From contig JAJYAS010000011.1 in the NCBI GenBank assembly GCA_021779415.1, forward strand, positions 1 through 16,467: a stretch of 16,467 nt of DNA, in the 5' to 3' direction. Both the position numbers and the translations under genes were made by a program. Shown one piece after another: positions 1-6,939 of this stretch (positions within the stretch are counted from its first letter, which is position 1; every line of letters starts with the position of its first letter). This DNA is from Bacillota bacterium (GTDB lineage Bacteria > Bacillota_B > Desulfitobacteriia > Desulfitobacteriales > Desulfitobacteriaceae). Below the pieces are notes generated by a model that worked only from the letters and a program-made list of their open reading frames with translations, was not told the DNA's origin and ran no database searches.

Positions 1-252
1 TGTAAGATCAACGACCGATATCCCATCGATTACGTCATTTTGCCGTATTTTCACCGTGATATAAGCAATAGCTAAGCGTGCATTATTTTGATTATCCATC
101 GTTGTATTCGCATTGCGATAGAATTGGACCCCTATGTTCAACATTGACACCAACATGCTGCCCAAAATGCCCATGATTGCCAAAACCACGATGAGTTCGA
201 CCAGCGTATACCCGTGTGTTCCTTTTGTGCAGTTTTCATCTTTTTTCTCCAA
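1..252 (-). CDS. Type IV prepilin-like minor pilin, 5' part only (runs off the left edge)
   Basis: An open frame of 84 codons continues past base 1, so the C-terminus is outside the window. The start is TTG (252-250), 8 nt after a GGAGG ribosome site and 17 nt after the stop of the upstream pilin gene, so it belongs to the same operon. The leader MEKKDENCTKGTHG ends in Gly and is followed by YTLVELIVVLAIMGILGSML, a class III prepilin N-terminus with Glu at +5 and a Tyr instead of Phe at +1. The part after the helix (residues about 36-84) is polar, as in pilin stalk-to-head regions. Family knowledge: the leader is cut after Gly and the N-terminus methylated by a PilD-type peptidase, which is not encoded here. 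It is probably a minor pilin of the second pilus module, in the style of PilW/GspJ or PilV/GspI. The exact subclass cannot be told without the rest. Confidence 0.88.
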   Translation of the reverse strand, partial: MEKKDENCTKGTHGYTLVELIVVLAIMGILGSMLVSMLNIGVQFYRNANTTMDNQNNARLAIAYITVKIRQNDVIDGISVVDLT

Positions 253-269
253 TATTGATTCCTCCAGCA

Positions 270-638
270 TTAATTCAAACCAACTTGGAGCACGCTAACA
301 CCAAAGGTTCCATCTCCATTAGGAGCGTAGGTGTATTTATATTTTGTCGGATTCAAGCTAACACCTGTTTGCTGAGCTAAATCTCCGGCCAAGGTCGACA
401 ACTCAGTTGACGTAAGGTCAGGAGTACTATTGACATGTCCTTGATTTGGGTAAGTCCCCGTCAAAGCGTAGTACTCTATTAACGCTTTATTCACCACATA
501 TTCATGCTTGGCGCGATCTGTTTCATTAGACATATCCGCAGCTTTTGACAGGCTAGGATAGGCGGTCGCAGCAATAATCCCGATAATCGCGAGCACTATT
601 ATCATTTCGATTAAAGTGAAGCCTTTGTTGTTGGACAA
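270..638 (-). CDS. Type IV pilin / pseudopilin-like protein (second pilus module)
   Basis: A 122-residue prepilin. The start is TTG at 638, with an AAAGGAG ribosome site 9 nt upstream. The six-residue leader MSNNKG precedes the cleavage site and FTLIEMIIVLAIIGIIAATA, with Glu at +5 and a 20-odd residue hydrophobic helix. The mature protein is about 116 residues. The segment EYYALTGTYPNQG (about 55-67) resembles the Y..TG.YP stretch common in GspG-like pseudopilins and small pilins. No cysteines are seen, so there is no disulfide D-loop of the Neisseria kind. It lies between another pilin gene and a further prepilin, downstream of pilB2 and pilC2. It may be a second major-type subunit or a minor one; the sequence does not decide this. 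Confidence 0.92.
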   Translation of the reverse strand: MSNNKGFTLIEMIIVLAIIGIIAATAYPSLSKAADMSNETDRAKHEYVVNKALIEYYALTGTYPNQGHVNSTPDLTSTELSTLAGDLAQQTGVSLNPTKYKYTYAPNGDGTFGVSVLQVGLN

Positions 639-657
639 GGCTAATGACTCCTTTGGG

Positions 658-694
658 AAGAAACGTTACAGCCGGGTGGGCTATAACGTTTCTT
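658..694 (-). terminator. Intercistronic hairpin behind a pilin gene (attenuator or mRNA-stabilising stem)
   Basis: Two 11-nt arms (658-668 and 684-694) are perfect inverted copies (AAGAAACGTTA / TAACGTTTCTT). Inside them lies a further AGCC/GGCT 4-bp stem. On the minus-strand RNA the single intervening position becomes a U-G wobble, giving about a 16-bp stem with a 5-nt loop. It starts 10 nt after the stop of the 704-1201 pilin and ends before the ribosome site of the next pilin. There is no clean U-tract after the stem, so partial termination or protection of the pilin mRNA 3' end is more likely than a full stop. Confidence 0.6.
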
Positions 695-703
695 AATTAA
701 ATA

Positions 704-1201
704 TTAATTAACTTGTACAAAAGTTCCGTTTGAATCGCATGTCACCTCATAACCAGTGTTGCTAATGTAAACGAAGCTACCATCTGTTGTTAAAACATTT
801 CCTGATGTTACACCAGTTCCTGTTGCAACTGCTGCTATATTTGCAAATAATTGTCCTTGAAAATTCGGCGATTGAATTTGTGTAGCATTAGCATTAGTAG
901 TATTCGGTGCAAGTTGAGATTGGGCATTACCAACACTATTAATATTTGCTGTAGCTGTTCCACTCGTTGTTACATATGGCCATACTCCATAGTTTGAATA
1001 ATAAGTTACAGCTATTGTCTCAATATTTTTGGCATCTGAGAAAGCTGCAGCCCTTCGCGCTTGTTGCGTAAACCCGAAATACTTAGGCAACAAAACCGCT
1101 GCCAAAATCCCAATAATTGCAATAACGACAATTAATTCCACAAGGGTAAAACCCTTTTGCTTTTGTTTAATCTTCTCTAAACGTTGTTGTATTTGTTCCA
1201 T
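704..1201 (-). CDS. Type IV pilin (candidate major pilin of the second module)
   Basis: A 165-residue prepilin. ATG at 1201 follows AAGGAGG by 7 nt, one of the strongest ribosome sites in the window, which fits an abundant subunit. The leader is long and basic (17 residues, ending KQKQKG). The mature protein begins FTLVELIVVIAIIGILAAVLLPKYFGF, with Glu at +5 and Pro at about +22. The head region (mature residues 40 onward) is rich in Ser/Thr/Asn/Ala, with a single Cys near the C-terminus, so no intramolecular disulfide is possible. It is preceded by pilC2 (20-nt gap) and followed by an intercistronic hairpin. Prepilin identity is certain. Its status as the major subunit rests on the ribosome site, size and hairpin, and is inference. 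Confidence 0.93.
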   Translation of the reverse strand: MEQIQQRLEKIKQKQKGFTLVELIVVIAIIGILAAVLLPKYFGFTQQARRAAAFSDAKNIETIAVTYYSNYGVWPYVTTSGTATANINSVGNAQSQLAPNTTNANATQIQSPNFQGQLFANIAAVATGTGVTSGNVLTTDGSFVYISNTGYEVTCDSNGTFVQVN

Positions 1202-1221
1202 TTCTCTTCTCCTCCTTGTAA

Positions 1222-2427
1222 TTAGTGTTGAACCGATTGCATAATATTGACCATAGGCAACATCATTGCCAGAACGACTGTGCCCACGACGACGGCCATA
1301 ATCACAATCATGGCGGGTTCAAGCATGGCCGTCAGTTTGTCAATTGCTTCTTCCACCTCCTCATCGAAGAATCCAGCTGTTCGAGTGAGCATCTCATCCA
1401 ATTGTCCTGTGGTTTCCCCTACTTCAATCATATGTATCAGCATTGGAGGAAAAATCTCCATTTTCTTAATGGAGGCTGAAATCCCCTTGCCTTCCATCAC
1501 TTCATCCCGGCATTCCACGAATCTATGAGCCACCACTCGATTCCCCAGTAAGTCACTCATAATCTCGAAAGAACGGATAATTGGAATGCCGCTTTTGAGT
1601 AAAATCCCCATACTTCTTGCAAATCGAGCAGTAATCACCTTTACGATGGTTACTTTAACAATAGGGATCTTTAATTTCAGAGCATCAAGCCAAAACCTAA
1701 ACTCGTTATTTTTAGACAAAACATTGCCAACAATGCCTCCAATAATAACTATGGCAACTATAAGTCCTATATTCTTAACCATGAAACCGCTCATTCCCAT
1801 GAGAATTTTGGTTAAGGCAGGCAATTCCCCTCCCATTGACTGCAAAATAGTGGCAAATGTCGGCAGGACTTTGACCATTAGTAAAGTAACCACACCTACC
1901 ATGAGCACTAGTAGAATGGTGGGATAGGTCATAGCACCTTTGATTTTGCGACGGAGTTTGTTTTCCTTTTCATAATACTCAGCTAAACTAATCATAATGG
2001 TATCTAAGGTTCCACTCGCTTCACCCACTTCTACCATGTTTCTCATGAAATCAGGAAAGACCTTCGGATGCGCTTGCAAGGTGCTAGAAAATAAGTTGCC
2101 CCGTTGGAGTTGGTCATGGACATCCTCCAGTGTCTCGCGAAATTTTTTCTTCTCCACTTGATCTCGCAATATAGCTAGGGCCTCGACAATCGGAATACCA
2201 GCATTCAAGATCACTGAGAACTGACGACAGAAAAGGGAAATATCCTTCATGTCAACTCGTTTGAATATTTCGCCAAGGCTGTATTCTTTCCCTTTAACCT
2301 GAGCATCAATTAAGAAATATCCTTGGTCTGTCAACATAGCCTTAAGAACCTCAAGGGACTTAAATTCCTGGGTGCCCGAGAGTTCTTCACCGATTAAGTT
2401 TTTAGCCCTAAAGGAATATATAGGCAT
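1222..2427 (-). CDS. pilC: Type IV pilus inner-membrane platform protein PilC (second copy)
   Basis: A 401-residue GspF/PilC family protein, the membrane platform that PilB acts on to extract pilins and add them to the fibre base. Two T2SSF repeats lie at about residues 64-186 and 266-389. Each has the hallmark acidic/Gly stretch: VEVGEASGTLD at about 132-142 and IEVGETTGQLDEM at about 334-346. Hydrophobic segments fall at about 168-190, 219-237 and 371-394. I chose ATG at 2427. A longer reading from TTG at 2487 would overlap the pilB2 stop and add 20 polar residues, whereas the ATG form has an upstream AAGGTGG (about 12 nt away) and exactly the 401-residue length of the other PilC in the window. 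The gene follows pilB2 by 56 nt and precedes a pilin gene. Confidence 0.94.
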   Translation of the reverse strand: MPIYSFRAKNLIGEELSGTQEFKSLEVLKAMLTDQGYFLIDAQVKGKEYSLGEIFKRVDMKDISLFCRQFSVILNAGIPIVEALAILRDQVEKKKFRETLEDVHDQLQRGNLFSSTLQAHPKVFPDFMRNMVEVGEASGTLDTIMISLAEYYEKENKLRRKIKGAMTYPTILLVLMVGVVTLLMVKVLPTFATILQSMGGELPALTKILMGMSGFMVKNIGLIVAIVIIGGIVGNVLSKNNEFRFWLDALKLKIPIVKVTIVKVITARFARSMGILLKSGIPIIRSFEIMSDLLGNRVVAHRFVECRDEVMEGKGISASIKKMEIFPPMLIHMIEVGETTGQLDEMLTRTAGFFDEEVEEAIDKLTAMLEPAMIVIMAVVVGTVVLAMMLPMVNIMQSVQH

Positions 2428-2483
2428 TTTCTGATTCAACCACCTTCTCGCTGATTCAGAGTGTTCCAGAGTAACCTTCTGAA

Positions 2484-4169
2484 TCAATCTCTGGCATAGA
2501 CTGTACGTACCATTTCGTTGATGCTAGTAACTCCATTCAAGACAAGTTGTCGACAGTTTTCATAAAGCGGCACCATGCCATCTTTGAGGGCTAGCGTTCT
2601 CAATTCTTCCGCATTAGCGCCCTTTTCGATAATGTTGCGCATTTTATTATCTAAGTATAAAACTTCATGAATCGCAACTCGCCCTTTATAGCCAGTATTA
2701 TTACAAGCAGGACAACCTGTCGCTTTGTACAATTTGTGGACGTTTTGCTCTCGCAGAATCTTCTTTTCACGGTCTTCAGCGAGATACCCTCGCTTACAGG
2801 CGGAGCAAAGTTTGCGCAGGAGCCTTTGGCTAACAATTCCAATGATCGCTTCGGCAACTAAGTAAGGAGCAACCCCCATGTCGACTAAGCGAGTCAAGGA
2901 ACTAGGCGCATCATTGGTGTGAAGGGTAGAAAAGACTAAGTGCCCAGTGATGGCAGCTCGCACAGCGATTCGAGCAGTTTCTTCATCCCGCATCTCCCCA
3001 ATCATGATAATATCAGGATCTTGTCTCAAGATACTTCTCAAGCTGGAGGCAAACGTCAGTCCCGCTTTCGTATTGACTTGAACCTGGTTAATTCCAAACA
3101 AAGTATACTCTACCGGATCTTCAACCGTCACAATATTCTTGTCCACCGTGTTTAGTTCCTTCAAGATCGTGTAAAGAGTTGTAGACTTTCCACTTCCCGT
3201 AGGTCCCGTCAACAAGATAATTCCGTAAGGCATACTTAAAATTCGGTTAATGAGGACATTCTCGTGATTTGTAAAGCCAAGCAGGCTTCGATTTAATTGA
3301 AAATTATTCCCATCAAGAATTCTGATAACTATTTTTTCTCCAAACACGGTAGGCAACGAGGACACCCGAAAATCATAGCTTTTTCCCCCGACCTCCATTT
3401 CGTTTCTACCATCTTGAGGAATTCTGTTTTCTGCAATATTCATTCCCGCCATGATTTTGATACGGGTGCACACGGAAGAGTATAAGCTCTTGGGTATCGC
3501 CATACTTGCCACTAAGACCCCATCAATTCTATAGCGAACTTTTACTTCTTTTTCAAACGGTTCTATATGTATGTCACTTGCACCAGTGGTAATGGCCTGA
3601 TTAAGAATTGAATTTGTAAGCCTTACTGCAGGAGCACTCTGGACTTCATCAATAATTGCTTGATCGTATTTCCCATCTAATTCAATCTTATATTCCTTTT
3701 TCAAGTCTTCTAAGGCTTTATCCGTTGATTGTTTACTAAAATATAGTTCAATGGCCTTTTCTATAGCCTCATACCCAGCTATACAGGGTTGAATCGGTTT
3801 ATGAGTGATGAAGGAAATATCATCGATGGCAAAGATGTTGAGTGGATCACTCATTGCTACAAGCAATTTGCCCTCTTTTTCACTAAAAGGAATTAAGTTA
3901 TACTTTTTGGCAACTTCTTTAGGGATACTTCGAGCAACCTCTGGATCAATAAAGGCTCTGCCGATATCAAACCGTTCGAGAGAAAGTTGCACAGCGAGAG
4001 TATCCATGATTTCATCTTCTGTTAGAATGTTGCGCTCAATTAGGATCTGTCCCATCCGTTTTCTGGACTTTCCTTGTTCAGCTAACACCTCTTCTAGCTG
4101 AGCTTGAGTAAGCATTCCCGCTCCCATCAAAAGCTCGCCCAGCCTCATTCTCTGTTTAGGCTTTTCCAT
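2484..4169 (-). CDS. pilB: Type IV pilus assembly ATPase PilB (second copy, MshEN domain)
   Basis: A 561-residue GspE/PilB secretion ATPase that drives pilus extension from the cytoplasmic face. The N-terminal MshEN domain has an R-L-G...L...Q 24-residue motif at 9-32 and a second, weaker one at 38-61. The latter reads RMG, and its mid-motif Gly is Asn47. Motor region: Walker A GPTGSGKST at about 322-330, Asp box IVTVEDPVEY, Walker B DPDIIMIGEMRDEET at about 384-398, His box TGHLVFSTLHTND. A zinc-type pair CSAC (455/458) and CPAC (486/489) is present, typical of assembly ATPases rather than PilT. The start is ATG at 4169. An in-frame TAA lies three codons upstream, so no earlier start exists. 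AAGGGAG sits only 1 nt before the ATG, so initiation is probably weak, or uses AAAGGTG 13 nt upstream. It is the first gene of operon 2. Confidence 0.96.
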   Translation of the reverse strand: MEKPKQRMRLGELLMGAGMLTQAQLEEVLAEQGKSRKRMGQILIERNILTEDEIMDTLAVQLSLERFDIGRAFIDPEVARSIPKEVAKKYNLIPFSEKEGKLLVAMSDPLNIFAIDDISFITHKPIQPCIAGYEAIEKAIELYFSKQSTDKALEDLKKEYKIELDGKYDQAIIDEVQSAPAVRLTNSILNQAITTGASDIHIEPFEKEVKVRYRIDGVLVASMAIPKSLYSSVCTRIKIMAGMNIAENRIPQDGRNEMEVGGKSYDFRVSSLPTVFGEKIVIRILDGNNFQLNRSLLGFTNHENVLINRILSMPYGIILLTGPTGSGKSTTLYTILKELNTVDKNIVTVEDPVEYTLFGINQVQVNTKAGLTFASSLRSILRQDPDIIMIGEMRDEETARIAVRAAITGHLVFSTLHTNDAPSSLTRLVDMGVAPYLVAEAIIGIVSQRLLRKLCSACKRGYLAEDREKKILREQNVHKLYKATGCPACNNTGYKGRVAIHEVLYLDNKMRNIIEKGANAEELRTLALKDGMVPLYENCRQLVLNGVTSINEMVRTVYARD

Positions 4170-4255
4170 ACTCCCTTATTGACACCTTTCTTTTGCTAGC
4201 TTAAGATGACACCCAAAGGAACGAGAACTTTCTATGTTTGAAAACCCATATAGTT

Positions 4256-4314
4256 GTATTATAACACAAAAAATCCTTACATTAACAAAGAATCCTCCCA
4301 TTAACAAAAAATTC
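4256..4314 (-). repeat. Three tandem 19-20 bp direct repeats in the pilB2 leader/promoter
   Basis: Contiguous units on the minus strand: 4314-4295 GAATTTTTTGTTAATGGGAG, 4294-4276 GATTCTTTGTTAATGTAAG, and 4275-4256 GATTTTTTGTGTTATAATAC. The first two share TTTGTTAATG. The third has diverged so that its end forms the extended -10 of the second candidate promoter. The spacing, nearly two helical turns, suits tandem binding by a regulator on one DNA face. This is an inference from spacing; no known operator is matched. Confidence 0.55.
4258..4266 (-). promoter_or_regulatory. Extended -10 promoter candidate for pilB2
   Basis: The minus strand reads TGTTATAAT, a perfect extended -10 (TGn plus TATAAT). 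The -35 region is poor (closest TTGTTA at 19-nt spacing), so an activator or the extended -10 contact alone would be needed. It would start RNA near 4251, giving an 80-nt leader before the pilB2 ATG. It lies inside the third of three tandem repeats. Confidence 0.45.
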
Positions 4315-4387
4315 TGTACATAATACTAAAAAATTTAATTTGCCAAAAATATTCTAAATGACTGTAAAATTAAGCAGCACATCTTTG

Positions 4388-4422
4388 GGACCTATGGCCT
4401 AGTCCGTAAGGACTTTAGTCCT
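4388..4422 (-). promoter_or_regulatory. GGAC/GUCC structured element at the 5' end of the pilB2 leader
   Basis: Read as minus-strand RNA, four alternating GGAC and GUCC blocks follow each other, separated by UAAA, UUAC and UAGGCCAUAG. One fold pairs AGGAC-UAAA-GUCCU (4422-4409) and GGACU/GGUCC (4405-4388). The alternative pairs AGUCC-UUAC-GGACU in the middle and lets the outer blocks close around it. The two folds exclude each other. From the promoter at 4439-4467 transcription would begin around 4432, so the element sits within the first 10-45 nt of a roughly 260-nt leader. I do not recognise it as a named riboswitch class. Confidence 0.4.
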
Positions 4423-4438
4423 GTTTAAAATTCATTTT

Positions 4439-4467
4439 ATACTATCCGTTAATCTGAAGATTGTCAA
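4439..4467 (-). promoter_or_regulatory. Sigma-A type promoter of pilus operon 2
   Basis: On the minus strand, TTGACA (4467-4462), a 17-nt spacer and TAGTAT (4444-4439) form a good sigma-A promoter with a consensus -35 and a 4/6 -10. Expected RNA start is near 4432. The -35 overlaps the last two bases of the terminator of operon 1, so termination and initiation are packed together. Confidence 0.6.
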
Positions 4468-4518
4468 TAGTTTCATATAAAAAGCGGCCTTATCGGCCGC
4501 TTTTTATATGAAACTATT
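4466..4518 (-). terminator. Rho-independent terminator of pilus operon 1 (after pilO)
   Basis: Perfect 24-bp arms (4466-4489 and 4495-4518) enclose a 5-nt loop. The GC-rich core AGCGGCC/GGCCGCT is followed by TTTTT on either strand, so the structure can work in both directions. It lies 45 nt after the pilO stop. A weaker AATCCGC/GCGGATT pair (4522-4562) precedes it. Confidence 0.85.
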
Positions 4519-4563
4519 CTTAATCCGCTCAAATGAGAGAGATCGTTTTCGGAAGGCGGATTT

Positions 4564-5184
4564 TTAAGGTTGAAACATTTCCGCGGGAGAGTCCACTCCA
4601 ATGGGTGAATTCATAAACGCTGGTTTTTGAGTTGAATCGCTTGCCATTCCAATACTGGCATCAGCAGCCAATTTCAACTCCGCCCGCATGGTTCCTTGCG
4701 AAACCGTAAGGTTTATACTACTGATGGCTAATCGCTCAGTTCCTCCGAATTGCAGATCATGAATCATGGCTAGGATGTCCGTAGGTTTGCCCAAACAGCT
4801 AAAACTCACCCCCATCTCTTGATAGAATCCTTTGGTTTGGGGTTTATCATAGCCTATGGACTGAGGATAGACTGAGTGTTGTTTGGCCAGAGTATAGAGA
4901 GCAACCATGAGTTGGGGTTTATCAAGCCGATTGGGTATCTGAGCATTTAATTGCATAACTTTGGTCTCCAATGTTTTAATTTCCTGTTGGAGCCCGCTTT
5001 GATTTTTTTGGTAAGTGAGCAGTTCCTGATAGTTGCTTTCTTTAGTATGCAACTGATTTGTGGAACTTTGAATAGCCGTCCATTCGGGCAGAAAAAGAAA
5101 TTCTATATAAGAATATCCCAGACCAATTATTATAAAAAAAACAAGTACTATTTTTTCTAATTTCTCCTTTTTTATTCCCTTCAC
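4564..5184 (-). CDS. pilO: Type IV pilus alignment protein PilO
   Basis: A bitopic protein of about 206 residues in the place and shape of PilO, which pairs with PilN in the membrane and links the cytoplasmic motor complex to the outside. After a basic start comes one membrane segment (IVLVFFIIIGLGYSYIEFLF, about 12-31). Next are a Gln/Glu-rich coiled coil (about 40-85, including the stretch QLNAQIPNRLDKPQLM typical of PilO), a ferredoxin-like C-terminal domain (about 90-175) and an unusual Ser/Pro-rich tail ending EMFQP. I chose GTG at 5184, because GAGGAG sits 7 nt upstream. TTG at 5199 is an in-frame alternative that adds five residues. It is the last gene of operon 1, followed by a strong terminator. 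Confidence 0.82.
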   Translation of the reverse strand: MKGIKKEKLEKIVLVFFIIIGLGYSYIEFLFLPEWTAIQSSTNQLHTKESNYQELLTYQKNQSGLQQEIKTLETKVMQLNAQIPNRLDKPQLMVALYTLAKQHSVYPQSIGYDKPQTKGFYQEMGVSFSCLGKPTDILAMIHDLQFGGTERLAISSINLTVSQGTMRAELKLAADASIGMASDSTQKPAFMNSPIGVDSPAEMFQP

Positions 5185-5231
5185 CTTACTTCTCCTCAAC
5201 TCCTTTTCCTTTGCAGGCGGTAGAAGAGCAC

Positions 5232-5774
5232 CTACTTTAACTGCAAATTAAAATTCAAAGTCTGAGCTTTATCTTGTAACGAAACTGATTGAATATCGAC
5301 TTCCTGAAACATCCCCGAATCTCGCAAACCAACCCATAACACAGCAACATCCACTGGTGTTGGAACACTTACGCCCAACGTCAAAGACTTTTCCTGTAAG
5401 GTAAACGTATTGACAACTGTCCCGACAGGTAGATATTTTTTTAGTTTGTCCAAAATAGGTCCGGGATCACGCGTGTTTTTTTGCAATAGATCCAGTAACT
5501 GTTGTTGCCCATCTGCTTGAGTTTTTAACGCCTTAAATCGTTTAACCTGATTCGCGATTTCTCCGAGAGGAACGGTTTTCTGTTCCACAAGGGCGATATC
5601 TCTTTGCACCTTATATTCCCAAAGCCAGGGTGCACTTCCCACTACCCCTAAAACTAAAAGGCTTCCTGTTCCCCAAAGTACGGCTTGAGTTTTCCATTTG
5701 GCTGGGCTCTTACTTTCTCGGATCAGTCCGTCAACCCATCGTTGAGCAAAATTAAACTCCTTCTTTTCCTTCAT
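5232..5774 (-). CDS. pilN: Type IV pilus alignment protein PilN
   Basis: A 180-residue bitopic protein with a PilN layout: cytoplasmic N-terminus of about 28 residues, one membrane segment (about 29-52), a coiled coil (about 54-100), and a small beta-rich domain with LPVGTVVNTFTLQEKSLTLGV (about 115-135), as in the PilN/GspL C-terminal fold. ATG at 5774 directly follows the pilM TAG (no spacer) with GGGAGG 5 nt upstream, so translation is probably coupled. The usual PilN opening that docks into PilM (INLLPxR-like) is not seen; the N-terminus reads KEFNFAQRW. This may match the divergence of the neighbouring PilM. The identification relies on topology and position between PilM and PilO as much as on sequence. 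Confidence 0.82.
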   Translation of the reverse strand: MKEKKEFNFAQRWVDGLIRESKSPAKWKTQAVLWGTGSLLVLGVVGSAPWLWEYKVQRDIALVEQKTVPLGEIANQVKRFKALKTQADGQQQLLDLLQKNTRDPGPILDKLKKYLPVGTVVNTFTLQEKSLTLGVSVPTPVDVAVLWVGLRDSGMFQEVDIQSVSLQDKAQTLNFNLQLK

Positions 5775-6860
5775 CTAGCCCTCCCGCAAGGCCAAACCAT
5801 AAAGGCTGCCATACTTCATCCAGTTTTTCTGTTGAGTTCTTACCCCTCTGCTAAACCGAGGACACCAACCATTCGGGAAACCCACCTGGGTATCTATTTC
5901 TAGATTCGCCTCGAAGATTTCTTGCAAGAAGGGGAGATTCGCGTATTCTCCCGTCAAATAGATACAATCAATGGATTTTCCAAAATGTCGTGCCGCAAAA
6001 AAGCTAAAAAATTCAGATACCGACTGCAGCACATTTCCCAAAGTCGTCTCTGTCTCCATTTTAGCCCATTCATTCAAACTCATTGTCTGCAAATCTGGAC
6101 CCTGCGCCTCTTCCCCTTGCCCATCCCCAGGTTCTCGGGAAGTAACATTCACGGCTATCGCAACTTGATGTAATCCTTGTAAAGAAACCTCTAAATCCGA
6201 ATACAGAAACAACACGCCATGTTCTAAGAGAACAAACTCCACTCGGTCTTCGCTCAGTTCAACAATCGCCAAATCAAGAGGATCCTCCAACTCAGCCTTG
6301 TTCTTTTTATTCTTCGCGCTTAGAGCTAATTGAGAATATAACCGAGCTAACCCATCGGCAGCTAAATCCACCACTTTAGGTCTGAACCCGATGTCTTCCC
6401 ACTCTGACCACAACTTTTTCCACTGATACTTTGGCAGAGCGGCCAGAAGAACCCGTTGACGTATTTCCCCATCCTCTTTAAACCGTTCCAATATTCTATA
6501 ATCTACAACATAATCCGAAATATTCAACGTAAAATACTGCTCCACTTGTTCCGTTAATAGTTGATCTAAATCTTGGGCATGCATGAGCGGTAGAGTGATC
6601 ATCCTAGTAATCACTCCCGGGCAAGAGACAGCAAACCGAAGTTTTTTGACTGGAACACGATTTTTATGTAACCACTCTTTTAGCGAAGCCGTTGTTTTCT
6701 GCGAGAGCAATTGCTCCTGAGCATCATCGGGTGCATATTCCCTTTCTACGCGAAATTCAGACAAGCGAAGAATATCCAGTTTGAACTTACGGCGAGCCAC
6801 TTTGGCAACAACCCAGTGGTTCCCTCGTACGACTGCTAACCATTGTTTTTGTTTGAACAC
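5775..6860 (-). CDS. pilM: Type IV pilus protein PilM (divergent actin-like)
   Basis: A 361-residue PilM-family protein, the cytoplasmic actin-fold ring component that binds PilN. The clearest signature is TRMITLPLMHAQDLDQLL (about 85-102) followed by EQYFTLNISDYVVDYRIL (about 107-124), matching the PilM pattern of LP, a helix, then a D-x-VDY strand. The two phosphate-binding loops look degenerate. The N-terminal strand reads WLAVVRGNHWVVAKV instead of a G-x-D-x-G-type loop, and the second reads LAIVELSEDRVEFV. A short acidic Gly/Gln insert (about 242-258) interrupts the C-terminal half. The start is GTG at 6860 with AAGGGAG about 11 nt upstream. It follows the MshQ-like gene by 79 nt, and its stop abuts pilN. 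ATP binding is doubtful (inference). Confidence 0.85.
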   Translation of the reverse strand: MFKQKQWLAVVRGNHWVVAKVARRKFKLDILRLSEFRVEREYAPDDAQEQLLSQKTTASLKEWLHKNRVPVKKLRFAVSCPGVITRMITLPLMHAQDLDQLLTEQVEQYFTLNISDYVVDYRILERFKEDGEIRQRVLLAALPKYQWKKLWSEWEDIGFRPKVVDLAADGLARLYSQLALSAKNKKNKAELEDPLDLAIVELSEDRVEFVLLEHGVLFLYSDLEVSLQGLHQVAIAVNVTSREPGDGQGEEAQGPDLQTMSLNEWAKMETETTLGNVLQSVSEFFSFFAARHFGKSIDCIYLTGEYANLPFLQEIFEANLEIDTQVGFPNGWCPRFSRGVRTQQKNWMKYGSLYGLALREG

Positions 6861-6939
6861 TTCGTCGTAATCTCCCTTAAATCCAAATTATCCAAGTCTT
6901 TGTCAACCAAAATCTATAAGCCGTCAAAATAAACCAACG

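Noticed and set aside
2428..2487. TTG start for the second PilC adding 20 residues
   Set aside because: There is no ribosome site, the added residues do not fit the family, and the ATG form equals the other PilC in length.
4256..4314. CRISPR array
   Set aside because: The repeats are directly abutting with no spacers, imperfect, and overlap a promoter.
4170..4432. A c-di-GMP riboswitch in the pilB2 leader
   Set aside because: I looked for the GEMM-I core (CAAACC...GGGACGCAAAGCC) and for features of class II and found neither; only short GGAC/GUCC hairpins are present.
6901..6906. TTGACA before pilM as a promoter
   Set aside because: No acceptable -10 lies 16-18 nt downstream, so pilM is better read as part of the long operon.
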